The position numbers and the translations under genes were made by a program. The notes below the pieces were generated by a model. The model did no database searches and had not been told where the DNA came from. It saw nothing but the letters and a program-made list of their open reading frames with translations. 64,000 nucleotides of DNA, from positions 310,001 to 374,000 of the forward strand of contig NZ_JANIBO010000002.1 in the NCBI RefSeq assembly GCF_024506395.1. The letters run 5' to 3'. The DNA comes from Cetobacterium sp. NK01. GTDB lineage: Bacteria; Fusobacteriota; Fusobacteriia; Fusobacteriales; Fusobacteriaceae. The stretch's first letter is position 1. Every line of letters starts with the position of its first letter. Below, in pieces: positions 43,559-52,927 of this stretch.

Positions 43559-45379
43559 ATGTGTGGAATTGTTGGTTACATAGGAAAGGGAGATGCTAAG
43601 AGTGTTGTTTTACAAGGGTTAGAGAAACTTGAGTACAGGGGATACGATTCAGCTGGTATCGCAATTATAAAGGATTCTAAAATTATAGTTGAAAAGAAAA
43701 AAGGTAAACTAAAAAATTTAGAAACTCACTTAGAAGGAATGGATTTAGACTCTCATATTGGAATCGGTCATACAAGATGGGCTACTCATGGTGAGCCATC
43801 TGACAGAAATTCTCATCCTCACTTTAGTGAAGATATGTCTATTGCAGTAGTTCATAATGGAATTATTGAAAACTATTCAATATTAAAAAATGAACTTATT
43901 CAAAAAGGGTATAAATTCAATTCTGACACAGATACTGAAGTAGTTGCACATCTTATTCATTCTCTTTATAAGGGAGATCTTTTTAATGCTGTTACAGAAG
44001 CTATAAAACAACTTAGAGGAAGTTATGCTCTTGGAATTCTTCATAAAGATTTTCCAGATGAAATTATCTGTGCAAGGAAAGATAGTCCACTTGTAATTGG
44101 AGTTGGTGAAAATGAAAACATTATCGCATCTGATGTTCCTGCACTTCTAAAATATACTAAGAACGTGTATTTTTTAGAAGATGGAGATATTGCCAGATTA
44201 ACTGCTGATTCTATTAAAATCTTTGATAAAACTTTAAATTCTGTAAGAAGAGAAATTAAAGTTATTGAATGGGATTATGAACAGGCTACTAAAAGTGGTT
44301 TCCCTCATTTTATGATCAAAGAGATTTTCGAACAACCAAAATCTATTGAAGAAACTTTGAATAGAAGAGTTCACAATGGAATCATTGACTTCTCTGATGT
44401 TTTATCTGATGATGAAATCAATAAATTTGATATGATTCATATTGTCGCTTGTGGAACCGCATATCATGCTGGATTACAAGGGCAATATGCTTTAAGAGAA
44501 ATTTCTAGAATTAATTCTTTAGTTGAAATTGCATCTGAATATAGATATATGGATCCTTTTGTCAACGAAAATACCTTAGCTATTTTCGTAAGCCAATCTG
44601 GTGAAACTTTAGATACTCTTGCAGCTTTAAAAGAAGCAAAATCTAGAGGTGCAAAAACATTAGCTATTACTAACGTTGTTGGTTCAACTATTTCAAGAGA
44701 AGCTCATAATACAATTTATACTATGGCTGGACCTGAAATTGCAGTTGCCTCTACTAAAGCTTATACAACACAAGTAACTATTTTTCAATTATTAGCTATA
44801 TATTTAGCCGAGAAAAAAGGAAGATTATCTAAAGAAAAAGTAGAAAAGTTAATATCTTCTTTATATAGTATTCCAGAAAAAATCAAAACTACTTTAGATA
44901 ATACTGAAATTATTAAAAATGTTGCAAACTTTATGAAAGATAAGCATAATGGTTTTTATATTGGAAGAGGCGTAGATTTTGCTACAGCTCTAGAAGGTTC
45001 ATTAAAAATGAAAGAGATTACATATATTCATACTGAAGCCTTTCCTGCTGGGGAGTTAAAGCATGGTTCAATAGCTTTAATAGAACCGGGAACACCCGTT
45101 GTAGTTATCGGAATGCAATCAAATCTTTTAGAAAAAACAATATCAAATATAAAAGAACTTAAAGCTAGAGGAGCACATATTATAACTGTTGCAAGAAAAT
45201 CTTGTGAAGAAGCTATTAACGTTTCTGATGAATTTATCGGCGTAGAAGATATTGAAGATGTTTTCTCTGTTCTATTAGCTATTATTCCATTACAGCTTTT
45301 ATCATACTTTACATCAGTAGATAAAGGCATCGATGTGGATAAACCTAGAAATCTAGCAAAATCAGTAACTGTTGAGTAA
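43559..45379 (+). CDS. glmS: Glutamine-fructose-6-phosphate aminotransferase (isomerizing) GlmS
   Basis: The 606-residue enzyme starts MCGIVGYIG with the N-terminal nucleophile Cys. It has YRGYDSAGIAI, IGHTRWATHG and NGIIENY in the glutaminase domain. Two SIS domains follow, with ACGTAYHAGLQG, FVSQSGETLDTLAAL, and EVAS-like EIAVASTKAYTTQ. The end DKPRNLAKSVTVE is conserved. It makes glucosamine-6-phosphate for peptidoglycan and LPS. It is controlled by the ribozyme in its leader. Confidence 0.98.
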   Translation: MCGIVGYIGKGDAKSVVLQGLEKLEYRGYDSAGIAIIKDSKIIVEKKKGKLKNLETHLEGMDLDSHIGIGHTRWATHGEPSDRNSHPHFSEDMSIAVVHNGIIENYSILKNELIQKGYKFNSDTDTEVVAHLIHSLYKGDLFNAVTEAIKQLRGSYALGILHKDFPDEIICARKDSPLVIGVGENENIIASDVPALLKYTKNVYFLEDGDIARLTADSIKIFDKTLNSVRREIKVIEWDYEQATKSGFPHFMIKEIFEQPKSIEETLNRRVHNGIIDFSDVLSDDEINKFDMIHIVACGTAYHAGLQGQYALREISRINSLVEIASEYRYMDPFVNENTLAIFVSQSGETLDTLAALKEAKSRGAKTLAITNVVGSTISREAHNTIYTMAGPEIAVASTKAYTTQVTIFQLLAIYLAEKKGRLSKEKVEKLISSLYSIPEKIKTTLDNTEIIKNVANFMKDKHNGFYIGRGVDFATALEGSLKMKEITYIHTEAFPAGELKHGSIALIEPGTPVVVIGMQSNLLEKTISNIKELKARGAHIITVARKSCEEAINVSDEFIGVEDIEDVFSVLLAIIPLQLLSYFTSVDKGIDVDKPRNLAKSVTVE

Positions 45380-45383
45380 TTTA

Positions 45384-45412
45384 AAAAGAGCCTATCGGCT
45401 CTTTTTTTTATG
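45384..45412 (+). terminator. Rho-independent terminator of glmS
   Basis: AAAGAGCC-TATC-GGCTCTTTTTTTT follows the glmS stop. Confidence 0.9.
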
Positions 45413-45473
45413 CTTATTAAATAGAATTTAACATTTTTTCATGTTATAATATTTTTACTTTAGGAGGTTATAT

Positions 45474-46328
45474 ATGAACGATAAATTAAAAGGTACAATT
45501 TGGATGTGTATCTCTGCTTTAGGAATGGCACTTATGGGAGCTACAGTTAAGTTTATTGGTAGCGATATCTCAACTTTTGAAAAACTTTTTTTTAGAAATC
45601 TTATTGGTGTAGTTATGCTACTTTTTACAATGAGAGGACAAAATATAAATATTTGGGGAAGTAGTAACAAAAGTAGATTGTTTATGGTTTACAGATGTAC
45701 TATGGGATTAACTGGTGCAGTTTTATATTTTTATTGTATAAATAAACTGTATTTAGCTGATTCAGCTTTATTAAATAAACTTTCACCATTCTTTGTTACT
45801 ATTTTTGCAACATTATTCTTGAAAGAAAAACTCGAAAGACACCAAATCCCTATTTTAGTTATTGTATTATTTGGAGCTCTTCTTGTTATTAAACCTAAAT
45901 TTAGTTTTGAAATGCTTCCTGCTCTAGCTGGATTCTTATCAGCTGTTTTTGCTGGTGGTGCCTATACTTTAGTTAGATATCTTAGAACTATGGAAGAACC
46001 ATCAACTTTAGTTTTATGGTTTTCAGCTTTTTCTATGATAGGAATGATTCCCCCTATGTTAATCCAGGGTTTTGTTATTCCTAATGGTATTCAATTATTT
46101 TATCTTATTTTAACTGGTATTTTTGCAACCGTTGGGCAAATTGGTTTAGCATACGCTTATAAATATGCTTTAGCTAGCGAAGTTTCTATATATCAGTACT
46201 TAAGTATTATATTTTCAGCTATAATCGGATTTATATTTTGGAAAGAAATACCGGATTTTCTAAGTATAATAGGTGGTTTAATAATTATTGGAGCAGCTGT
46301 TTTTAACTATAGATTATCAAAAAAGTGA
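45474..46328 (+). CDS. EamA/DMT family transporter
   Basis: The 284-residue protein has ten hydrophobic helices in two EamA repeats: GTIWMCISALGMALMGATVKFIG, then FEKLFFRNLIGVVML, and LAGFLSAVFAGGAYTLVRYL in the second. The C-terminus ISIYQYLSII..IGFIFWKEIPDFLSIIGGLIIIGA is typical of RhaT/YdcZ-like drug-metabolite transporters. The substrate is unknown. TAGGAGG precedes ATG 45474. Confidence 0.93.
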   Translation: MNDKLKGTIWMCISALGMALMGATVKFIGSDISTFEKLFFRNLIGVVMLLFTMRGQNINIWGSSNKSRLFMVYRCTMGLTGAVLYFYCINKLYLADSALLNKLSPFFVTIFATLFLKEKLERHQIPILVIVLFGALLVIKPKFSFEMLPALAGFLSAVFAGGAYTLVRYLRTMEEPSTLVLWFSAFSMIGMIPPMLIQGFVIPNGIQLFYLILTGIFATVGQIGLAYAYKYALASEVSIYQYLSIIFSAIIGFIFWKEIPDFLSIIGGLIIIGAAVFNYRLSKK

Positions 46329-46352
46329 TTGCTTAAGCAATCACTTTTTTAT
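46324..46352. terminator. Bidirectional Rho-independent terminator
   Basis: AAAAGTGATTGC-TTAA-GCAATCACTTTTTT lies between the convergent EamA and cysteine-cluster genes. Confidence 0.9.
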
Positions 46353-46880
46353 TTCAATTATCACAGTACTTAATTTTATGCTTTGCTTATTTTTATACTC
46401 TTGATACTCTAGTATTAATTTATCATCTATAAAATAATATTTTTTTTCATTTATTTCATAACTCTTTAAAGGATACTCCTCTTTCACAACATCTTTTTTT
46501 TCTATCTTTATAACAGTAGAACCCTCTTTTTTACAAGGATTTAGAGGCGAACATGTTTTAAAACAATCCTCTTTTTCATAAATTTTATATGATATATATC
46601 TACAGCAGATAGGTCTTAAATTAAAAATTAAACATTTCCCTAATTTTTTATCATGAAAGTAACAAACCTTTTCTTCTAATTTATTTTTTAATATTTTTTG
46701 TTTTATTTCATCATTTTTATTTAAAAATTCTATTATCTCTTTTTTTTCCTCCAAAGAAATTAGCGAATAATCTCCATTACAACAACCACATAAGTTAGAA
46801 GTTTGATTACAAATCCTCTTTCCATTTAATTCTATTATTTTATCCTTTGCATCTTCTAGTATTTTTCTTAATATTTTCAT
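46341..46880 (-). CDS. YkgJ-like cysteine-cluster protein
   Basis: The 179-residue protein is rich in Cys and Lys. It has CNQTSNLCGCCNGDYSLISLEEK near the N-terminus, CYFHDKKLGKCLIFNLRPICCRYISY in the middle and CFKTCSPLNPC. This is the zinc- or iron-chelating YkgJ/PF03692 arrangement. The gene starts 10 bases after the TonB receptor stop, so it may be cotranscribed. No enzymatic role is known. Confidence 0.82.
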   Translation of the reverse strand: MKILRKILEDAKDKIIELNGKRICNQTSNLCGCCNGDYSLISLEEKKEIIEFLNKNDEIKQKILKNKLEEKVCYFHDKKLGKCLIFNLRPICCRYISYKIYEKEDCFKTCSPLNPCKKEGSTVIKIEKKDVVKEEYPLKSYEINEKKYYFIDDKLILEYQEYKNKQSIKLSTVIIEIKK

Positions 46881-46890
46881 TTTTTATCCT

Positions 46891-48981
46891 TTAAAATTTA
46901 TATAAGGCACCTAAAGTAAAAGTTCTTCCAGGAGCTGGTAAATGTTGCTGAATAACATATGTAGAATCTCCAGAAAAATCTCCCCAAGCTCCAACGTATC
47001 TATCATATTTTTTATCAAACAAATTGTCTACTCTAGCAGTTAAAGTAAGCCCATTTTCAAATTGATAACTAGTAGATAAATCTACTGTTATATATGAGTC
47101 TACTTTCTCATCATATTTTTCAAGTGAACTTTCATCTCCACTCTCTGGTAATGTTCCAACCTTATATTTTAGTGCATCCAAAACAGTATAAGAACCATGA
47201 TAAAGAGCATCTACACTAGCTGAAAATTTAGGCGTAAAGTTATAAGTTGTTCCTGCAGTAACCTTCCAATTAGGAACGCTTGGAATCGGTTCACCTTTTG
47301 TAGGTCCATCTTTTAATTCATGGTGAATATATGAAACTCCTGTTCTAAGAGTAAGATTTCCTATGTAATGCTCTGCAACTATATCCGTACCGTATTTATC
47401 AACTTTACCTAAATTTCCAGTTATACTCTTATCCCAATCTTCAATATTTGTAGGGATTTTAGAATACATATAATTGTCAATTTTATTATAATATACAGAT
47501 GCTGAAAGATAAGTGTTTCCAACAAAATCTTTTATACCTATTTCTATATTATCACTTGTTTGTGATTTTCTATTATATTCATAAACTCCTTGCAAAATAG
47601 GCTCATAGCTTCCCATTTCAGTAGCGCTTGGCGTTCTAAATCCTCTTGTATAATTTATATATGTTGATCCTGTATCTGAATATAAATAGTTTATTGCAAA
47701 TTCTAATCCTGTGTTATTAAATTTTTTACTTTCCATGTCATAATATTTAGAAGGGTCATTAACATCCTTTAACTTTTGTAAATAATAATCATAATCAGTA
47801 TATTCTTTTCTTATTCCTTGAATAAATTGAAATTTATTGTATTCTATTTTATTCATTAAAAAGATTCCGTAAGCTTCTTTTTTAGCTTCTCTTCCATCTT
47901 TATAAGTTTTTAAATTCACCATAGAATCCTTTTCTCTATGATGTGAGTAGTCCGCTCCAAAAATAAGATAATTATTTTCTAAATATTTGTATTTTAATTG
48001 AGATTTTACATATTCTTTTCTTTCTTTATATCTATTAGTGTTATAAAAACCTCCTGAATAAGGAGAATAATCGTTATGTAAATAATTAATATAAGTTACA
48101 GATTCTAAACTATCTGAAACTTCTGCCCTATATTTTAAGTAAAAATCATTTAATTCATATTTACTTTTTGAAAATTTTGATGCATATTTAATATTTTCAT
48201 CAAATATATATTGAGGTATTGTTCCTCCTAAGTGAGTCTCAGATTTTGCATGACTATATTTAAACTCTATATCACCATTATCTAAAAGATATTTTCCTGT
48301 ATAATCAAAAGAGTATTTATCAACTTTTTCTTTAGTTCCATCAGATAATTTTCTTCCTGATCCATGAGAATTATACTTACTAAATGAAATCTCATTTAGA
48401 AAATTATTACCAATTTTAGTTCCGTAAGTTATATTTTCTGAAAATAACCCGTGACTTCCAGCATTAAAATTTATAGAACCGTAGTTTTGTCTATCCTCAA
48501 CTGTTTTTGTAGTAATATTAATGATACCTCCAACAGAACCATCACCATATAAAACTGCTCCACCACTTGGAATAACTTCAATTCTTTCAATTCTTTCAAC
48601 AGGAATTTGAGAAAGATTATAGCTATCAGAACTTCCTAAACCTGTTCTATTTATAGGAACACCATCTATTGTAACAATAATATTTTTATTAGCGTACATT
48701 GGGTTTTGTCCTCTTAAATCAAATCTTATTTCACCACCCGCATATTCTCTAGCAAATAACCCTGGTACATCTCTTAAAACTTGAACTAAATTTGTTGAAC
48801 CACTTTTTTCAATTTCCTCTGCTGTTATAATAGAAATATTTGTGGGAGTATCTCTAACTGTTGTTTCAAAGTTTTGGGTAGTAATAACCGTATCCTCTAA
48901 TTTTACAAAATTTTTATTTTCATTTCCTCTTGTTGCATTTGTCACAACAAGTAAAGACAGTAACAATAATTTTTTGTTCAT
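46891..48981 (-). CDS. btuB: TonB-dependent outer-membrane receptor, probably for cobalamin/corrinoids (BtuB-like)
   Basis: The 696-residue protein has a signal peptide, then a TonB-box region near DTVITTQNFETTV. The plug has NISIITAEEIEKSGSTNLVQVLRDVPGLF and GDGSVGGIINITTK. The barrel ends in a C-terminal LGALYKF with terminal Phe. It starts at ATG 48981 behind GGAGGAAAAC; a TTG-like longer start (48993) overlaps that site. A cobalamin riboswitch with a terminator stands upstream, so a corrinoid substrate is inferred from regulation. No btuFCD genes are in this window. Confidence 0.88.
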   Translation of the reverse strand: MNKKLLLLSLLVVTNATRGNENKNFVKLEDTVITTQNFETTVRDTPTNISIITAEEIEKSGSTNLVQVLRDVPGLFAREYAGGEIRFDLRGQNPMYANKNIIVTIDGVPINRTGLGSSDSYNLSQIPVERIERIEVIPSGGAVLYGDGSVGGIINITTKTVEDRQNYGSINFNAGSHGLFSENITYGTKIGNNFLNEISFSKYNSHGSGRKLSDGTKEKVDKYSFDYTGKYLLDNGDIEFKYSHAKSETHLGGTIPQYIFDENIKYASKFSKSKYELNDFYLKYRAEVSDSLESVTYINYLHNDYSPYSGGFYNTNRYKERKEYVKSQLKYKYLENNYLIFGADYSHHREKDSMVNLKTYKDGREAKKEAYGIFLMNKIEYNKFQFIQGIRKEYTDYDYYLQKLKDVNDPSKYYDMESKKFNNTGLEFAINYLYSDTGSTYINYTRGFRTPSATEMGSYEPILQGVYEYNRKSQTSDNIEIGIKDFVGNTYLSASVYYNKIDNYMYSKIPTNIEDWDKSITGNLGKVDKYGTDIVAEHYIGNLTLRTGVSYIHHELKDGPTKGEPIPSVPNWKVTAGTTYNFTPKFSASVDALYHGSYTVLDALKYKVGTLPESGDESSLEKYDEKVDSYITVDLSTSYQFENGLTLTARVDNLFDKKYDRYVGAWGDFSGDSTYVIQQHLPAPGRTFTLGALYKF

Positions 48982-49008
48982 GTTTTCCTCCAATTGCTCT
49001 TTTAAAAT

Positions 49009-49060
49009 AAAAAAATCTAATAAAAAACCAAAGACTTCTTAAACTTTAGCTTTTATTAGA
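49009..49060 (-). terminator. Terminator of the cobalamin-riboswitch expression platform
   Basis: On the minus strand TCTAATAAAA (49060-49051) pairs with TTTTATTAGA (49025-49016), followed by a run of T's at 49015-49009. It lies between the riboswitch and the receptor start. Confidence 0.8.
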
Positions 49061-49156
49061 AATTAGGAGTTTTTATTTAATTACAAAAAATCATGTCATA
49101 AAATATACTCTTATTTCTTATTTTTCCCCCACGAAAAACAAAAAACTAAATTTTAA

Positions 49157-49297
49157 ATAAGTCTCCTGACTCAGCTTCATCCTACTTCTAATCCTTCCCA
49201 GATTTTTTCCAGTGGTTTATTAGTTTCGTCTGCAATACAGTAGCTTGGGGCTGTGTGGGATTCTCACCCATCTTCCTCTATTAAGCCTTTTGGCATT
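49157..49297 (-). ncRNA. Cobalamin riboswitch upstream of the TonB receptor
   Basis: On the minus strand the core reads GGTGAGAATCCCACACAGCCCC, GCTACTGTA, GACGAAACTAATAAACCACTGG (B12 box variant), GGGAAGGATTAGAAGTAGGATGAAGCTGAGTCAGGAGAC. The order and spacing match the AdoCbl riboswitch class. The rest of 48982-49442 contains only its terminator and AT-rich spacer. Confidence 0.95.
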
Positions 49298-49442
49298 TAA
49301 AATACTTTTACAATATAATACTTTAATTTCAATTTGTCAATTATTTGAATATAGTATTTATTTTTTGAATAATTTCTAAAATTTTTGCTATTTTTTGTAA
49401 TATAAAAAGGGAGTCTTTAACCCTCCCTTTTTAATTTTATTA

Positions 49443-49910
49443 CTATAATATTTTTCTAACTTGCCAAAAGTGATCATCCCAATAACCATCTACCTCTGAA
49501 ATTATAACCCCTTTAGAAGTAGATGCATGTAAAAATCTATTATCTCCTAAATATACTCCAACATGATGAGTTTTTCTCCAACCAATTTTAAAAAACACTA
49601 AATCTCCAACTTCCCAGTAATTACGTTTTTTTACTTTATCGCCCTCTTGAGATAAATTTTTCGTTGTTCTTGGCAAATCCAATGCAAATTTCTCTTTATA
49701 TAAATGCTGCATTAGGGCTGAACAATCCACGCCACTTTTTGATGTTCCTCCCATTTTATATCTAGTACCTTTCCATTCTTTATAAAAAGATGTTATTTTA
49801 GCAATTCTTTCATTTCTTTCTCTTTCACTAATTCTAGCTGATGAACATCCTGTAAAAAAAATCAAAACTAACAAAAGCAGAGTTTTAAAAAAAGAACTAT
49901 TTTTTAACAA
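49443..49910 (-). CDS. NlpC/P60-family lipoprotein peptidase
   Basis: The 155-residue protein has a lipobox (LIFFTGCSSA) and the papain-like motif GVDCSALMQHLY with catalytic Cys near residue 66. His in THHVGVYLG and in RFLHASTSKG complete the triad. These enzymes cleave peptidoglycan stem peptides. The start is TTG 49910, overlapping the META gene by 14 bases, with GGGAG 13 bases upstream. Confidence 0.93.
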   Translation of the reverse strand: MLKNSSFFKTLLLLVLIFFTGCSSARISERERNERIAKITSFYKEWKGTRYKMGGTSKSGVDCSALMQHLYKEKFALDLPRTTKNLSQEGDKVKKRNYWEVGDLVFFKIGWRKTHHVGVYLGDNRFLHASTSKGVIISEVDGYWDDHFWQVRKIL

Positions 49911-50283
49911 AGTTTAATTTTTCTCCCGCTGATGTAATTATTATAAATCCATCTTTTGTAATTTCTACCTCTTTTGATTCTTTAAGATTTTTCAAATATT
50001 CCTGCTCTTGTACCATTAAATTTTCAGGCCCCATCATTCTTGTAGATCCAGGATCTTTAATAGATATCTTATTGCCATCTAACACATAGTTTGCAAAATA
50101 TCTGTTAACTCCAGAAGTTCCAGTTACTTTATCTTTGTCAAAATTAATATCTATCTCACTCTCTGGAATTACTCCTTGAAGAACATAGGTATTACCTAAA
50201 AGTTTTGCACCAATATCTTCTTTTTTTCCAAAACATCCTACAAATAATGTCATAGCAATTATAAATAGTACTATTTTTTTCAT
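49897..50283 (-). CDS. META-domain (HslJ-like) lipoprotein
   Basis: After a lipoprotein signal (TLFVGCFG), the 128-residue protein has YVLQGVIPESEIDINFDKDKV with GTSGVNRYFANYVLDGNKISI and GSTRMMGPENLMVQEQEYLKNL. This is the META domain (PF03724), found in HslJ. The start is ATG 50283, nine bases after GAGAGG; a GTG at 50292 is too near that site. The role is unclear, perhaps in envelope stress. Confidence 0.9.
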   Translation of the reverse strand: MKKIVLFIIAMTLFVGCFGKKEDIGAKLLGNTYVLQGVIPESEIDINFDKDKVTGTSGVNRYFANYVLDGNKISIKDPGSTRMMGPENLMVQEQEYLKNLKESKEVEITKDGFIIITSAGEKLNFVKK

Positions 50284-50335
50284 TTTTTTCACCTCTCCAC
50301 GATAGTTATTATACTTTATTCTAGCATGTTATTTT

Positions 50336-51616
50336 CTAATTCTCTAGATAAAATTTTAAATTTACCCTATCTATAACTTCATCATTATTATTTAAAATAT
50401 CATAATTTATTTCAAATCCCTGCTCAAGAATATTTAAATCAATTATAGATAACCAGACCATTCCATTTTCAACTTTTATTTTTATATTATCTAAAGAGAT
50501 TAATTTTGAAATTCCATCTTTATCTATTTCCTCCTCTTTTTCACCAATTTTTATTTTTAAATTTTTATACGCTTTTTGAACCTTTCCGATTGATTCTGTC
50601 TCATAATATCTTTGATTTTCATTTAAATTATTTATAAGAATCTTTTCATTTTCTTTATACCAATTTGTTAGTACTATAACTTTACTAACTTTATTCATTC
50701 CATTTGTAAGAATAATTTTATCTATTAAAGTTTTTTTTGTTTTACCATACTCTATTTCTAAAATATCTCCAAAAATTTTATAATTAGAGTTATATTTTAT
50801 ATTTTTAGGTAATTCTAATCCTATAAAAATCTCTTTAGAACTCTTAAAAATATCATTATTATCTAATTCTTCCACAAAAACATTTGGATATTTTTCTATT
50901 AGAGGAACTACTCTTATTTCATTCCTATCCTCTCTAATCTCTTCTTTTGTATTTTGTTCCTCTACATTTGCAAATTTACCCAATATTAATTTTAAGCCAT
51001 CTTTTTTTGCATTATTTTTAGTTATTTCTAAATCATATTCATTTAAAGATATTTTTTTTACAATAAGATACTTTTTACCATATTCTTGTCTTTTTAAAAT
51101 TGGCAATTTATAATCAAAATTCAAATATATATCTGGATTAAATTCAGGCATATTTATATTTAAATTTTGAATTTCTTTTTTATTAGAATATATATACTCA
51201 ATTTGTAACTCATAGCTTTTCTTCTCTAAATTCCAATTTGAAACCATTAACTCCATTTTTTGTCGATTTAAACTTCTCCACTTTAAATTAATAGTTATTC
51301 CATCCAAGTCCAATTCTTCTATTTCAAAACTATACTGCTTCCACTCTACTTCTTTTTCTTTAATAATTTCTTCACCTTTTTTTATTATAACCTTCTTTAA
51401 ATCCTTTTCAATTTTTAAATTTTTTCCTACAATCTCTACGTTGGAAAAATAACCTGTTGTATTTGAATATGTAGGAATCGGTATATCTGAAATAGTTAAA
51501 TAGTGTCCTTTTCCTAGTAAAGGTTCATTGTACTTATAATTTATAGATACAACGTTACTAGTCTCTCCTATAGCTTTAATACTGACTAAAAATAATATTA
51601 TAAATATTTTTATCAT
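50336..51616 (-). CDS. Orphan secreted protein of unknown function
   Basis: The 426-residue protein has a signal peptide (IKIFIILFLVSIKAIGE). The rest alternates short beta strands rich in Ile, Lys and Asn, without Cys, suggesting beta-sandwich domains (KYNEPLLGKGHYLTISDIPI, then LDLDGITINLKWRS, and SNYKIFGDILEIEYGKTKKT). No repeats or known motifs were recognised. It is the first gene of a likely unit with the META and NlpC genes, 43 bases apart. An envelope or adhesin-like role is only a guess. Confidence 0.75.
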   Translation of the reverse strand: MIKIFIILFLVSIKAIGETSNVVSINYKYNEPLLGKGHYLTISDIPIPTYSNTTGYFSNVEIVGKNLKIEKDLKKVIIKKGEEIIKEKEVEWKQYSFEIEELDLDGITINLKWRSLNRQKMELMVSNWNLEKKSYELQIEYIYSNKKEIQNLNINMPEFNPDIYLNFDYKLPILKRQEYGKKYLIVKKISLNEYDLEITKNNAKKDGLKLILGKFANVEEQNTKEEIREDRNEIRVVPLIEKYPNVFVEELDNNDIFKSSKEIFIGLELPKNIKYNSNYKIFGDILEIEYGKTKKTLIDKIILTNGMNKVSKVIVLTNWYKENEKILINNLNENQRYYETESIGKVQKAYKNLKIKIGEKEEEIDKDGISKLISLDNIKIKVENGMVWLSIIDLNILEQGFEINYDILNNNDEVIDRVNLKFYLEN

Positions 51617-51691
51617 ATTCCCCCCTGTATACTTTTTATCCTCATATAAAATTATACAATATTTTTTCTAATCTAGAAAGTTTTGTTACAA

Positions 51692-51722
51692 AAAATAAAA
51701 AAAACTCTCTTTACGAGAGTTT
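51692..51722 (-). terminator. Rho-independent terminator of the three-tRNA operon
   Basis: Minus strand AAACTCTC-GTAA-AGAGAGTTTTTTTT follows the tRNA-Thr gene. Confidence 0.9.
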
Positions 51723-51733
51723 ACATTCATCTA

Positions 51734-51809
<76 letters not shown>

Positions 51810-51818
51810 TTATAAAAA

Positions 51819-51903
51819 TGGTGGTGAGAGAAGGATTCGAACCTTCGAAGGCAGAGCCGTCAGATTTACAGTCTGATCCCTTTGGCCGCTCGGGAACCTC
51901 ACC
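51819..51903 (-). tRNA. tRNA-Tyr (GTA)
   Basis: The 85-base class II tRNA has acceptor GGTGAGG / TCTCACC, anticodon loop CTGTAAA (GTA), a long variable arm and encoded CCA. Confidence 0.96.
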
Positions 51904-51910
51904 ACTTGTA

Positions 51911-51998
51911 TGGTGCCTGGGGCCGGAATCGAACCGGCACGCTATCAGATAGCTCAGGATTTTAAGTCCTGTGCGTCTACCTATTCCGCCACCCAGGC
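51911..51998 (-). tRNA. tRNA-Leu (TAA), copy 2
   Basis: Identical over all 88 bases to the gene at 43122-43209, with anticodon loop CTTAAAA and encoded CCA. The upstream GAAAGCGAAAGC segment is also shared. Confidence 0.96.
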
Positions 51999-52025
51999 GT
52001 GATTGCTTTCGCTTTCAACAAATTA

Positions 52026-52054
52026 ATAATACCATAATTTAAACTTTATGTCAA
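52026..52054 (-). promoter_or_regulatory. Sigma-70 promoter of the three-tRNA operon
   Basis: Minus strand TTGACA (52054-52049), 17-base spacer, TATTAT (52031-52026). It is near consensus and upstream of tRNA-Leu copy 2. Confidence 0.88.
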
Positions 52055-52153
52055 CAACTTTTTTATTTTTTTTCAAAATGTCTCTGTTGCTTTTTCTAAA
52101 CTTTAATGCTACTATTAGATGTGTTTTAAATTTTTATAATTATAGGAGATTTT

Positions 52154-52927
52154 ATGCCAAAAAAACAACTAATTACCGAACACCATGTTCTTCAACTAGC
52201 GACTTTCGCCGGAAAAATTGTTCTTACAAGTGGTGGAGAGGTTTATAGAGTCGAAGATATTATTGCCCGTATTGGACAACATTTTAATTTAAAAATTGAT
52301 TGTTTTGCAACATTGACATGTATAATTGTTTCTGGAAAGAATATTAACGATGAAGTTGTCTCTCTAGTTGAAAGAATAAATTCTCGTTCGACTAATTTAG
52401 ATAAAATTCATCAAGTACACAAGTTAATTAGTGATATTGAAAATTATTCTTTTTCTGAATTAAAAAAAGCTTTAGAAGCAATTAATAAAATTCCTTCTTA
52501 TGGTTTTGGTATGAATTTTATTGCTTCTGCTTTAGGAGCGGCAAGTTTTGTAGTTTCATTTAAAGGAGGTCCTAACGATTTTGCAGCTGCTTTTGTTGCT
52601 GGATGTGGAGTAGCTCTTTTTTCATATATTGTTTCTGGATTACAACTAAACAGTTTTTTTATAAATTTAATATCTGGAGCCATTTGTGCTTTTGTTTCAA
52701 ATATGTTTTATATTGGAGGAGTTATTACAAATCCATCTATTAGTATTATTTCTGCTCTAATGCTTTTAGTTCCTGGAGTAGCATTTATAAACTCTATCAG
52801 AGATATTATTGCTGGAGATTTAGTTTCCGGTACTTCGAGAGCCATGGAAGTTCTTATGATTGGTGGTGCTATAGCTATAGGAGCTGGACTTGTTACTAAA
52901 TTATTTTTTAATTTTGGAGGATTTTAA
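52154..52927 (+). CDS. Threonine/serine exporter, N-terminal-domain protein (ThrE family)
   Basis: The 257-residue protein has the conserved N-terminus LATFAGKIVLTSGGEVYRVEDIIARIGQHF of DUF1212/ThrE and NSRSTNLDKIH. Five transmembrane helices follow (GMNFIASALGAASFVVSF through GGAIAIGAGLVTKLFF). In many bacteria ThrE is split into this piece and a small DUF3815 partner. AGGAG precedes the ATG at 52154. The next gene starts at the same base as this stop. Confidence 0.92.
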   Translation: MPKKQLITEHHVLQLATFAGKIVLTSGGEVYRVEDIIARIGQHFNLKIDCFATLTCIIVSGKNINDEVVSLVERINSRSTNLDKIHQVHKLISDIENYSFSELKKALEAINKIPSYGFGMNFIASALGAASFVVSFKGGPNDFAAAFVAGCGVALFSYIVSGLQLNSFFINLISGAICAFVSNMFYIGGVITNPSISIISALMLLVPGVAFINSIRDIIAGDLVSGTSRAMEVLMIGGAIAIGAGLVTKLFFNFGGF

